Shown in pieces: positions 8,177 to 15,584 of a DNA stretch of 36,695 bases. A program made the position numbers and the translations under genes. The stretch's first letter is position 1; each line of letters starts with the position of its first letter. Source of the DNA: an uncultured Acetatifactor sp. (GTDB taxonomy: Bacteria > Bacillota > Clostridia > Lachnospirales > Lachnospiraceae); NCBI GenBank assembly GCA_910585805.1, contig CAJUFB010000034.1, forward strand, positions 1-36,695, read 5' to 3'. A model generated the notes under the pieces. The model was not told the DNA's origin, searched no databases, and was given only the letters and a program-made list of their open reading frames with translations.

Positions 8177-8517
8177 ATGATGAAATTAAAGATGATGAAG
8201 TCAATATAAAAACTGTTTTTGCGCTGTGTATTGCAGTGTCGATTTTTGTATGTAATTCGGCGGTTGCGTCAGCAAAGTGTCCTTATGATGTAGATGGACT
8301 GCATCATTTCGGAAAACCCGTGGGGACTGGTGAGGGATATACTGATTATTTAACACATGCGCATTTAATTGGATACAATGCAAAAGGTGAGGAAGTTTAT
8401 CTATCTTGCCAGGTAACTATGACCTATGAATATTATATTAGTGTATGTTGGCAATGTGGCGAAACGGAACCGGGCAGCAGACATCTTGAGAGTAAAGTCG
8501 AGCATAGTGTCAATTAA
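8177..8517 (+). pseudogene. Frameshifted gene for a small secreted cysteine-containing protein (about 112 aa when repaired)
   Basis: A good Shine-Dalgarno (AAGAAAGGA) precedes ATG codons at 8177 and 8180. That frame reads MMKLKMMKSI and stops at 8207. The +2 frame continues without a break as KTVFALCIAVSIFVCNSAVA, a typical signal-peptide hydrophobic core ending at an ASA-like cleavage site. It then runs KCPYDVDGLHHFGKPVGTGE and on to a CWQCGE motif, stopping at 8515. Joining the two gives a classic secreted protein, so a one- or two-base indel near 8205 is likely, either a true mutation or a sequencing error. Weak coding-like sequence (VRVTCDSTYSKDENG) follows the stop in frame. Function unknown. 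Confidence 0.6.
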
Positions 8518-8601
8518 CCTTAAGTAAGAGTGACTTGTGATTCGACATATAGTAAAGATGAAAATGGATCATCATTAGCAGAGTTGTGCATCAGGAGAAA
8601 T

Positions 8602-8645
8602 AAGCGGCATAGCGGGGGTTCGGCTCTGTTATGCCGCTTTTTTAT
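8602..8645 (+). terminator. Rho-independent terminator (possible attenuator ahead of the lipoprotein gene)
   Basis: AAGCGGCATA (8602-8611) pairs perfectly with TATGCCGCTT (8630-8639) and is followed by a T-run. It ends only about 30 nt before the lipoprotein start codon, leaving little room for a separate promoter, so it might act as a leader attenuator. Confidence 0.8.
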
Positions 8646-8675
8646 AGGATAATCTGGAAAAGGGAGGAAAGCTTT

Positions 8676-10973
8676 ATGAAGAAGCCAATCATCAGCATTT
8701 TTTTATCAGTGATTCTTGCAGGGGCTCTCAGCGGGTGCGGCTCTGGTGAAAAAGAATCGTCGGGCGCCCCCGATCAGTCACAGGGCACAGAATCGTCAGG
8801 CGTTTCAGGCACGGTACAGGACGCTTCCGGGACGGACAGCCAGGAGCTGTCTGTAAGCACAGAAGACATACTGGACCCCTGGGCAGTGATGAACCTTTCC
8901 AGGAAAGACAATTCCATGGACGCCTATTCCGCGACGGCGAGGGAGGCGCTGCTGCTGGAAATGCCGGAGAATGCCCTGGATGGGGGAATGAAAAGGTCTA
9001 TTCTGGGAGCCACGGGCGCTTATTGTTTCAAAAAGCATCTCTTTGCCACTGTGGCTGAAGACTGGGATGAGGTTTTATTTGCAGGCATAGAGGGGAAAGC
9101 CGGATCAAAACGTTACGACTTTGAGGATCAGCTCTGGGGGATAGGCCCTGTAGTCGGAACGGACCATTATGCAGCCCTTAGCGTGGAAATCCAGGAAGAT
9201 GGGGAAAATCGGTCTTTTCTTACAGAGAGGGATGAAAACCATGAGCGCCTGCGGGAGTTTCCGCTTGATTTCCTGAATGGAAACGAGGTGGGGGAGGTTA
9301 TCGAGAGCCTTTCTGACTTTGCGGTGGACCAGTCCGGTGCGGCCAACCTGGTACATGGCGGGCAGTACCTTCTTATGTCACAGGAGGGGGATATTTTGGC
9401 GGAATACAGTCCCGAAGGCGGCTCTGTCAAGAGGCTGGTAATTCTGTATGACGGGCGTATTGCCTTTGAGGTGACGATGAAAGGGAACGGGGGGACGGCC
9501 CTGCAGTATATGGACAGGGACACCCTGGAGACGGTGACGCTGGCGACACTGGAAAAGAGCGCCCTTTACCTGACGCTCCTGGACGGGGAGACCCTGCTGT
9601 ATGCGGCTCAGGACGGGGTGTACCGCAGCGGGCTGAACGGGGAAAAGCCGGAGCTGATCTACCGGTGGAGCAACCATGGCATCATAATCCATAAGGTAGC
9701 TGCCCTTCAGGCAGATGAAGAAGGGCGGATTTCGCTTATTTACAGTGACTCTGAGAATGACAACTACCTCTGTCTGGAACCTACTGCGGAAGAGATGCCA
9801 GTCTGTGAAATCACCTTGCAGGTAAGGTCTGGTGATATGGATTCCTATCAGTGGCTGGCTGCGGAGTTTAACAAGCGGTATCCCAGCTGTCATATTGAAT
9901 TAGCCGAGTACAGCCGCGAAGACGATGCCGCGTTGCTGACGCAGCTGACGGCGGGAAAGGGCCCTGTGCTGCTGGATCCATTCTGGCTGGACTTTGAGGA
10001 GATGGAAGAGCTGTGGGAGCCTCTGGATACCGTTATGGGGCAGCTTGGCATCACGGAAGAACTGAATCCGGGCGTCATGGAGATGGGGAAGATCAACGGG
10101 ACAACGTATGGGGTTGTGAGGGATTTTCACCTGTATACAGTGGTCGCCGAACCGGGGCTTAAGGACTGGGACTATGACACGTTTTTCCAGAGCATCCAGG
10201 AAAGGACGGAGCTGGACGCGATCTGTAACTATTATGACAGGGATAGCGGACTTCTTTCCCTTGTGGCATTACTGCGCCACGGACTGGATGATTCCTATTT
10301 CATTGTTCCGGATGAGGAAACCGGGGCGCTGCATTTTGACAGCGGCAAATTCCGTCAGATCCTGGATTTGGCGGAGAAGTACCCCGCCCGGGAGGAGGGG
10401 GCGCCCGGCGAATCCCTGCTGGAGGGAAATACGCTGTGCAACAGCCTGACTATCCAGAAGCCGGAGGATGTGGCCGCGTACCGCGTTATTTACGGGGAGG
10501 ACGTGGATTATATCGGATATCCCGCAAAGGATGGGGGGATGCACTTCATGGAATCGTCCGGCATGCTGGCGATCCGCAGGTCTGCTTCAAAAGAGGAAAA
10601 GGAGGCTGCCGCAGCTTTTCTTGCCCTGTGCCTGTCCTATGAGGGGCAGGTTCATGCGGCAAAGGAGATCAATTTTACGTTAAGCGTGCGCAGGGATGTG
10701 TTGGAGGAGCAGATTGCTTCCATGGGGACAGAGATAAGTTATCTTTCCGGATTCGGCTCGGTCAGTATGGCGGGCAGGATGGATATAGAACGGGACAGGG
10801 CAACGCTGCTGGATCTGATCGACAGGGCAAAGCCCCAAAAGAACCTCCCCGGAGAACTGAGCGGTATCATACAGGAAGAACTGGGGCTGTATTTGTCAGG
10901 CAGCATCACGAAAGATATGCTTATCGACCATCTGGAGAACCGGGTGGAGCTGTATCTGGGGGAGATGCGATGA
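8676..10973 (+). CDS. Lipoprotein with propeller-like N-terminal half and solute-binding-protein C-terminal half, 765 aa
   Basis: The start at 8676 is preferred because GGGAGG sits 8 nt upstream and the protein then opens MKKPIISIFLSVILAGALSG followed by lipobox Cys21. It should be lipid-anchored outside the membrane. Residues 25-55 are a Ser/Gly-rich linker. About 60-375 is beta-rich with repeating short strands, compatible with a sensor or propeller domain. From about 378 (EITLQVRSGDMDSYQWLAAE) the sequence matches the extracellular solute-binding family 1 style, ending at 765. Typical binding proteins are 400-550 aa, so this is a fusion. No permease gene follows. A rearranged partial copy lies at 12385-12756. 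The ligand is unknown. Confidence 0.82.
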   Translation: MKKPIISIFLSVILAGALSGCGSGEKESSGAPDQSQGTESSGVSGTVQDASGTDSQELSVSTEDILDPWAVMNLSRKDNSMDAYSATAREALLLEMPENALDGGMKRSILGATGAYCFKKHLFATVAEDWDEVLFAGIEGKAGSKRYDFEDQLWGIGPVVGTDHYAALSVEIQEDGENRSFLTERDENHERLREFPLDFLNGNEVGEVIESLSDFAVDQSGAANLVHGGQYLLMSQEGDILAEYSPEGGSVKRLVILYDGRIAFEVTMKGNGGTALQYMDRDTLETVTLATLEKSALYLTLLDGETLLYAAQDGVYRSGLNGEKPELIYRWSNHGIIIHKVAALQADEEGRISLIYSDSENDNYLCLEPTAEEMPVCEITLQVRSGDMDSYQWLAAEFNKRYPSCHIELAEYSREDDAALLTQLTAGKGPVLLDPFWLDFEEMEELWEPLDTVMGQLGITEELNPGVMEMGKINGTTYGVVRDFHLYTVVAEPGLKDWDYDTFFQSIQERTELDAICNYYDRDSGLLSLVALLRHGLDDSYFIVPDEETGALHFDSGKFRQILDLAEKYPAREEGAPGESLLEGNTLCNSLTIQKPEDVAAYRVIYGEDVDYIGYPAKDGGMHFMESSGMLAIRRSASKEEKEAAAAFLALCLSYEGQVHAAKEINFTLSVRRDVLEEQIASMGTEISYLSGFGSVSMAGRMDIERDRATLLDLIDRAKPQKNLPGELSGIIQEELGLYLSGSITKDMLIDHLENRVELYLGEMR

Positions 10974-10980
10974 ATTTTAA

Positions 10981-11068
10981 TCTCTTCGGGTTGAATTCCC
11001 CGCAGCTTGCTGCGTAACAAATCCGATTTGGGTTTTGCTACCCCGCTGCTTGCAGCGGGGTAGTTCAT
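10981..11068. repeat. 88-bp palindromic element (REP/MITE-like) absent from the second copy
   Basis: It contains CGCAG-CTTG-CTGCG and, at 11038-11063, a perfect 11-bp palindrome with arms CTACCCCGCTG and CAGCGGGGTAG around CTTG. The duplicated downstream copy reads straight across this position (12736/12737), so the element is either an insertion here or a deletion there. Its edges carry only a 1-2 bp shared repeat (T or AT). GTAG next to a GC-rich hairpin recalls REP elements mobilised by RAYT transposases; that link is inference. Confidence 0.6.
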
Positions 11069-11163
11069 TGTACCTGTATCGAAAAGGCGTAACAGTTCAG
11101 ACACCCCTAAAAATATAACTCGCATGCGGAGACTGCCTGTATATCCATTGATGACAGGAGGCG

Positions 11164-11334
11164 ATGTATTTGACGGATAAAGCGGGGATATGCTTATTGG
11201 TAATGAAGAGCGCAAAAGGAGCTTCTGCGCTCTTTTTCTTGTGCAAGTTTTTGAAGGGCTTGCTGCTGCCGTTTACTGCATACGCATATCAGAGACTTAT
11301 TCGCCCTATATACTTATGGGTTTATTTCGGATGA
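11164..11334 (+). pseudogene. Short ORF, possible N-terminal fragment of a membrane/ABC exporter gene
   Basis: An AGGAGG precedes ATG at 11164 (2 nt) and TTG at 11170 (8 nt, the better-spaced start). The 56-codon frame reads MYLTDKAGICLLVMKSAKGA, then SALFFLCKFLKGLLLPFTAY, then AYQRLI and a stop. Its hydrophobic/basic alternation resembles the first membrane helix of ABC exporters found beside such lipoproteins. It then ends abruptly where the minus-strand toxin-antitoxin module begins, which suggests truncation. A GC-rich hairpin with a T-run lies inside it (11206-11237), so it may simply be non-coding. Confidence 0.3.
11206..11237 (+). terminator. Terminator-like hairpin
   Basis: AAGAGCGCA (11206-11214) pairs perfectly with TGCGCTCTT (11226-11234) and is followed by TTT and more T-rich sequence. 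It could end transcripts coming from the lipoprotein gene, or on the other strand lie downstream of the hic operon. Confidence 0.6.
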
Positions 11335-11347
11335 TGCTGGAATCATT

Positions 11348-11509
11348 CTATACCCTGTTAAACAGTAAAGTATCTGAAAGGTCCGTCAGCTCGGCAAATA
11401 GATCATCTGTGCTTCCGGTGAATAAGGTACCGCCGCCGCTTTCCAACTCCGCTATAGAGGATATGGTTTCTGTATTGGGTATTTCTTCTGTGGGATATTC
11501 CTGCCGCAT
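11348..11509 (-). CDS. 53-aa protein resembling the C-terminal tail of RelB/DinJ antitoxins, third hic cistron
   Basis: The ATG at 11509 is chosen because a perfect AGGAGG lies 8 nt upstream; a longer upstream frame has no such site. The peptide is MRQEYPTEEIPNTETISSIA followed by ELESGGGTLFTGSTDDLFAE. The pattern IPNxETIxxI, ELExGGG, then FxxSTDDLFxEL is what the toxin-wrapping tail of RelB/DinJ-family antitoxins looks like. The N-terminal ribbon-helix-helix DNA-binding part is missing. It begins 34 nt after the hicB stop on the same strand, so it is probably the third gene of the hicA-hicB transcript. No RelE-type toxin gene is adjacent. Role unknown. Confidence 0.6.
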   Translation of the reverse strand: MRQEYPTEEIPNTETISSIAELESGGGTLFTGSTDDLFAELTDLSDTLLFNRV

Positions 11510-11543
11510 GGTTATGTCCTCCTGTGGATTGGCTGAATCAGCC

Positions 11544-11951
11544 TTATCTTGCATGGCTGGCATTAAGCAGCTGCATAAGCCCATCCTGGAGAACCTGGGA
11601 GCAGTTTACTCCACGCTTTTCTGCCAGGGTAGCCATCCATGCAGGAAGCGAGACGTTTTTACGGACTGCTCTGGTGTCGGTTGCCGCCCGGTATGCGAAT
11701 GTATCAATGCGGATAATGGAGCAGGTTGCATTTTCTGGAATATCCAGTTTATGCTGGGGAGTAGGGGCCGGGATTTCGTTCCCCTCATCCTCTGCCACAA
11801 CGAGCCATCCGCTGGCGGCATCGGTAATCATTTCAATGGCATCATCAATACTGCTGCCGGTTGTAATGCAGCCGGGAAGATCGGGAACTCTACAGTAGTA
11901 TTTGGTTCCGTCCTCATTTGGTACGAATGTTGCGGTATAGATATATTTCAT
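11544..11951 (-). CDS. hicB: HicB family antitoxin, 135 aa
   Basis: The N-terminal half (YTATFVPNEDGTKYYCRVPD, LPGC, then AIEMITDAASGWL) is the typical HicB partial RNase-H fold that covers HicA. The C-terminal part (NVSLPAWMATLAEKRGVNCS, then QVLQDGLMQLL) looks like a ribbon-helix-helix DNA-binding domain, so it should neutralise HicA and repress its own promoter. AAAGGAGG lies upstream of the ATG. It begins 30 nt after the hicA stop, in the common toxin-first gene order. Its operator is probably the repeat set at 12194-12242. Confidence 0.93.
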   Translation of the reverse strand: MKYIYTATFVPNEDGTKYYCRVPDLPGCITTGSSIDDAIEMITDAASGWLVVAEDEGNEIPAPTPQHKLDIPENATCSIIRIDTFAYRAATDTRAVRKNVSLPAWMATLAEKRGVNCSQVLQDGLMQLLNASHAR

Positions 11952-11981
11952 AAGTTAGCCTCCTTTGCTGGCGGCGGGGGC

Positions 11982-12170
11982 TTATTGCCTCCCGCCCTGT
12001 TTGATTTCTTTGCGTATGTAGCGGAGATCATCTTCATCGAAGTGGCCGCGCTTCAGGGGAATGGAATACTTTGTTTCCGAATTGTAGTAAATATCGTGGT
12101 TTCCTCCGCTCCGTTTGAAATGATAACCGCTATTGTTTAAGTCCTTGATCGCTGTGTTCCGTGGGTTCAT
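11982..12170 (-). CDS. hicA: HicA family mRNA interferase toxin, 62 aa
   Basis: A short basic protein with the double-stranded-RNA-binding-like HicA fold: KDLNNSGYHFKRSGGNHDIY, where His25 sits at the catalytic histidine position, followed by SIPLKRGHFDEDDLRYIRKE. Size is normal for the family. It is expected to cleave mRNA and be held inactive by HicB. The ATG at 12170 has AAGGAGG about 8 nt upstream. It is the first gene of the hicA-hicB-53aa operon. Confidence 0.93.
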   Translation of the reverse strand: MNPRNTAIKDLNNSGYHFKRSGGNHDIYYNSETKYSIPLKRGHFDEDDLRYIRKEIKQGGRQ

Positions 12171-12190
12171 TGCCGTCCTCCTTATAAAAC

Positions 12191-12242
12191 ATTATACACA
12201 ATAATACACAATGCGTCAAGAAGGATACACAACGATACACAA
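12191..12242 (-). promoter_or_regulatory. hicA promoter with four helically phased 8-bp operator repeats
   Basis: On the minus strand -35 TTGACG (12219-12214) and -10 TATAAT (12196-12191) have an exact 17-bp spacer. Four copies of ATACACAA (plus strand) start at 12194, 12204, 12225 and 12235, spaced 10, 21 and 10 bp. One pair covers the -10 and spacer; the other lies just upstream of the -35. The phasing puts all copies on one face of the helix, as expected for cooperative HicB binding. Confidence 0.82.
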
Positions 12243-12384
12243 TTATTTTATGCAAAAGAGGATGAGTCTATACACCTGCTGCCAGATGCTTTCATGTGCT
12301 GGCAGTTATGGTCATTAACATTTGCCGACAGATGGCAGCAGGATTCCCTGGTGATGGACTCGGAAATCCGGAAAATGGAGCATT

Positions 12385-12756
12385 CGGATGCGGAAACCGG
12401 GGCGCTGCATTTTGACAGCGGCAAATTCCGTCAGATCCTGGATTTGGCGGAGAAGTACCCCGCCCGGGAGGAGGGGGCGCCCGGCGAATCCCTGCTGGAG
12501 GGAAATACGCTGTGCAACAGCCTGACTATCCAGAAGCCGGAGGATGTGGCCGCGTACCGCATTATTTACGGGGAGGACGTGGATTATATCGGATATGAAC
12601 CTCCCCGGAGAACTGAGCGGTATCATACAGGAAGAACTGGGGCTGTATTTGTCAGGCAGCATCACGAAAGATATGCTTATCGACCATCTGGAGAACCGGG
12701 TGGAGCTGTATCTGGGGGAGATGCGATGAATTTTAATGTACCTGTATCGAAAAGGC
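12385..12756 (+). pseudogene. Decayed partial copy of the lipoprotein gene's 3' end
   Basis: Three blocks match the lipoprotein locus. 12385-12596 matches 10309-10520 (212 bp, two mismatches seen). 12597-12736 matches 10841-10980. 12737-12756 matches 11069-11088. Relative to the intact locus, 320 bp of coding sequence and the 88-bp palindromic element are missing. The 320-bp loss is not a multiple of three, so the frame is broken after GEDVDYIGY. There is no start with a good ribosome binding site; an open frame upstream (from 12294) adds unrelated residues. The near-identity implies a recent duplication. Confidence 0.9.
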
Positions 12757-12810
12757 AGCGGAAATTTCAACTGAATTTCAACTGAAATTTCAAATTTCTG
12801 AAAAAATCAG

Positions 12811-12839
12811 TTGGAAAGACAGCTGAATTCTGGTATAAT
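12811..12839 (+). promoter_or_regulatory. Sigma-A promoter of the glycogen phosphorylase gene
   Basis: TTGGAA (12811-12816) and perfect TATAAT (12834-12839), 17-bp spacer. Just upstream are overlapping repeats of TTTCAACTGAA/TTTCAACTGAAATTTC (about 12765-12791) that could be an operator. Confidence 0.78.
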
Positions 12840-12883
12840 AGGGACGGCGTTTCTATAGACGAAGGGACGAAAGGAGAAAAGAC

Positions 12884-15457
12884 GTGGAAAATAGGAATGT
12901 GACAGACCCGGTTGAACTGAAAAGTAATACCTGCACCGCCTGCGAAGAGGAGACGGTAAATGCCGAAAATGCGGCGGCCGTGAAGGAAGCGGAGGAGAAG
13001 CCTGTTTTTGACAAAGAGCTTTTCAAGAGAAGTATCCTTTACAATGTAATGAATATGTTCCGCAAGAATCTGGAGGAGGCAACGCCTCAGCAGATTTTTC
13101 AGGCGGCATCTTATTCCATAAAGGACAGGGTGATCGGCAACTGGATGACCACCCAGGAGGCATATGACAAAGAAGACCCAAAGATGGTTTACTATATGTC
13201 CATGGAGTTCCTGATGGGACGTGCCCTGGGCAATAACATGATCAACCTGCAGGCTTACCAGGGCGCAAAGGAAGTTCTGGAGGAGCTGGGCGTGGATATC
13301 AACGTGCTTGAGGATCAGGAGCCGGATGCCGCTCTGGGCAACGGCGGCCTGGGACGTCTGGCAGCCTGTTTCCTGGATTCCCTGGCAACATTGGGGTATC
13401 CTGCTTACGGCTGCGGCATCCGCTACCGTTACGGTATGTTCAAACAGCAGATTGAGGACGGTTTCCAGATCGAGGTGCCGGACAACTGGTTGGCGGACGG
13501 CAATCCTTTTGAACTGCGCAGGCCCGAGTATGCCAAGGTGGTGAAATTCGGCGGCTACGTGTCCGTACACTGCGACGAGAACGGCAGAAATCATTTCGTG
13601 CAGGAGGGTTATCAGGCAGTGAGAGCCATTCCCTACGATCTTCCCATCGTGGGATACGGCAACGGCATTGTGAATACCCTGCGTATCTGGGATGCGGAGT
13701 CCATGGCAGGCTTCCGTCTGGACGCTTTTGACAAGGGTGACTACAGCAAGGCGGTTGAGCAGGAGAATCTGGCCAGGAACCTGGTGGACGTGCTCTATCC
13801 CAACGACAACCACTACGCAGGCAAGGAGCTGCGTCTGAAACAGCAGTATTTCTTCATCTCCGCATCCGTACAGGAGGCAGTGGAGAAATATATGAGAAAA
13901 CATGACGATATTCACGGTTTCCCGGAGAAGGTAACTTTCCAGCTCAACGATACCCATCCCACGGTGGCCATCCCCGAGCTGATGCGCATCCTTCTGGATG
14001 ATTATAATCTGGGCTGGGACGAGGCATGGGACATTACCACCAGAACCTGCGCCTACACCAACCATACCATCATGGCAGAAGCATTGGAGAAATGGCCCAT
14101 CGACCTGTTCTCCCGGCTGCTTCCCAGGATTTACCAGATCGTGGAGGAGATCAACCGCAGATTTGTACAGCAGATCGAAGAGAAATATTCGCATATTTAT
14201 AATGTAAATGTAGGCGAGAAGATCCGCAAGATGGCCATCCTGTATGACGGACAGGTGAAAATGGCCCATATGGCTATCGTGGCAGGCTATTCCGTCAACG
14301 GCGTGGCCAGACTCCACACGGAGATCTTAAAGAGCGAGGAGCTGAAGGACTTCTACGAGATGTTCCCCGAGCGCTTCAACAACAAGACCAACGGCATCAC
14401 CCAGAGACGTTTCCTGCTTCACGGGAATCCCCTTCTGGCAGAGTGGGTTACGAAGAATGTAGGCGACGGCTGGATCACGGATCTGCCCCAGATTGCAGGA
14501 CTGAAGAAGCTGGCGGAGGATAAGAAAGCCCAGAAGGAGTTCATGGAGATCAAGTACCAGAACAAGCTCCGCCTGGCAAAATATATCAAGGAGCACAATG
14601 GGCTGGAAGTGGATCCCAATTCCATCTTCGACGTGCAGGTGAAGCGTCTCCACGAGTACAAGAGACAGCTGATGAACATTCTCCATGTGATGTACCTGTA
14701 CAATGAACTGAAAGCCAATCCGGGCATGGAGTTCTTCCCCAGGACCTTTATCTTCGGGGCGAAAGCGGCGGCAGGTTACCGCAACGCAAAGCTGACCATC
14801 AAGCTGATCAACTCCGTGGCGGATGTGGTAAACAATGATGCCTCCATCAAGGGTAAGATCAAGGTGGTATTTATCGAGAACTACAATGTGTCCAACGCGG
14901 AGATTATCTTCGCGGCGGCGGATGTGTCCGAGCAGATTTCCACGGCCAGCAAGGAGGCTTCCGGTACGGGCAACATGAAGTTCATGTTAAACGGTGCGCT
15001 GACTTTAGGCACCATGGACGGCGCCAATGTGGAGATCGTGGAAGAGGTGGGAAGGGAGAATGCATTTATATTCGGGCTTTCTTCCAATGAGGTCATTCAC
15101 TTTGAGAATAACGGCGGTTATGATCCCATGCAGATATTCAATGCCGACGGGGACATCCATAAGGTAGTGGCCCAGCTGATCGACGGCACCTATTCCAAGG
15201 ATAAGGAGCTGTTCCTTCCGCTGTACAATTCACTGCTGAACACCAAGTCCACTTCCAAGGCGGATATGTACTTCATCCTGAAGGATTTCAAGGCCTATGC
15301 GGAAGCGCAGAAGAAGGTGGAAGAGGCTTACAGAGATACTGCAGGCTGGGCAAAGAGCGCCATCCTGAACGTGGCCTGCTCCGGCAAGTTTACTTCCGAC
15401 AGAACCATTCAGGAATATGTGGATGAGATCTGGCATCTGGATAAAGTGACTCTGTAA
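12884..15457 (+). CDS. glgP: Glycogen/alpha-glucan phosphorylase, 857 aa
   Basis: Releases glucose-1-phosphate from storage glucan using pyridoxal phosphate; cytoplasmic. The family's GNGGLGRLAACFLDS, YGMFKQQI and GIRYRYG segments lie in the N-terminal half. NDTHPTVAIPELMR, FNNKTNGITQRR and VKRLHEYKRQ follow. The PLP-binding segment is ASGTGNMKFMLNGALTLG, with the PLP lysine at about 699. Full length, with an extra N-terminal stretch of about 40 acidic/Cys residues not typical of the family. The start is GTG, with AAAGGAG upstream; no in-frame ATG competes. It has its own promoter and no other glycogen gene is adjacent. Confidence 0.97.
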   Translation: MENRNVTDPVELKSNTCTACEEETVNAENAAAVKEAEEKPVFDKELFKRSILYNVMNMFRKNLEEATPQQIFQAASYSIKDRVIGNWMTTQEAYDKEDPKMVYYMSMEFLMGRALGNNMINLQAYQGAKEVLEELGVDINVLEDQEPDAALGNGGLGRLAACFLDSLATLGYPAYGCGIRYRYGMFKQQIEDGFQIEVPDNWLADGNPFELRRPEYAKVVKFGGYVSVHCDENGRNHFVQEGYQAVRAIPYDLPIVGYGNGIVNTLRIWDAESMAGFRLDAFDKGDYSKAVEQENLARNLVDVLYPNDNHYAGKELRLKQQYFFISASVQEAVEKYMRKHDDIHGFPEKVTFQLNDTHPTVAIPELMRILLDDYNLGWDEAWDITTRTCAYTNHTIMAEALEKWPIDLFSRLLPRIYQIVEEINRRFVQQIEEKYSHIYNVNVGEKIRKMAILYDGQVKMAHMAIVAGYSVNGVARLHTEILKSEELKDFYEMFPERFNNKTNGITQRRFLLHGNPLLAEWVTKNVGDGWITDLPQIAGLKKLAEDKKAQKEFMEIKYQNKLRLAKYIKEHNGLEVDPNSIFDVQVKRLHEYKRQLMNILHVMYLYNELKANPGMEFFPRTFIFGAKAAAGYRNAKLTIKLINSVADVVNNDASIKGKIKVVFIENYNVSNAEIIFAAADVSEQISTASKEASGTGNMKFMLNGALTLGTMDGANVEIVEEVGRENAFIFGLSSNEVIHFENNGGYDPMQIFNADGDIHKVVAQLIDGTYSKDKELFLPLYNSLLNTKSTSKADMYFILKDFKAYAEAQKKVEEAYRDTAGWAKSAILNVACSGKFTSDRTIQEYVDEIWHLDKVTL

Positions 15458-15584
15458 GGAAATAGAAAGCAGCGCCAAAAGAGCCTGATAGTTGGCAGAG
15501 CGGTTTCCTCGGAGATTTCAGGCGAAGGAAATTGCAGAGTACTGTGTGCGGCGGAGAAAATGTCTCTGCGCCATGGAGAAAGTG

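Noticed and set aside
11190..12140. 316-codon plus-strand open frame across the hic region
   Set aside because: It is antisense to hicA and hicB, which have clear family motifs, promoters and ribosome binding sites; its own product has no domain character.
12767..14317. 516-codon minus-strand open frame inside glgP
   Set aside because: Lies fully antisense to a certain glycogen phosphorylase; a product of codon bias in the opposite frame.
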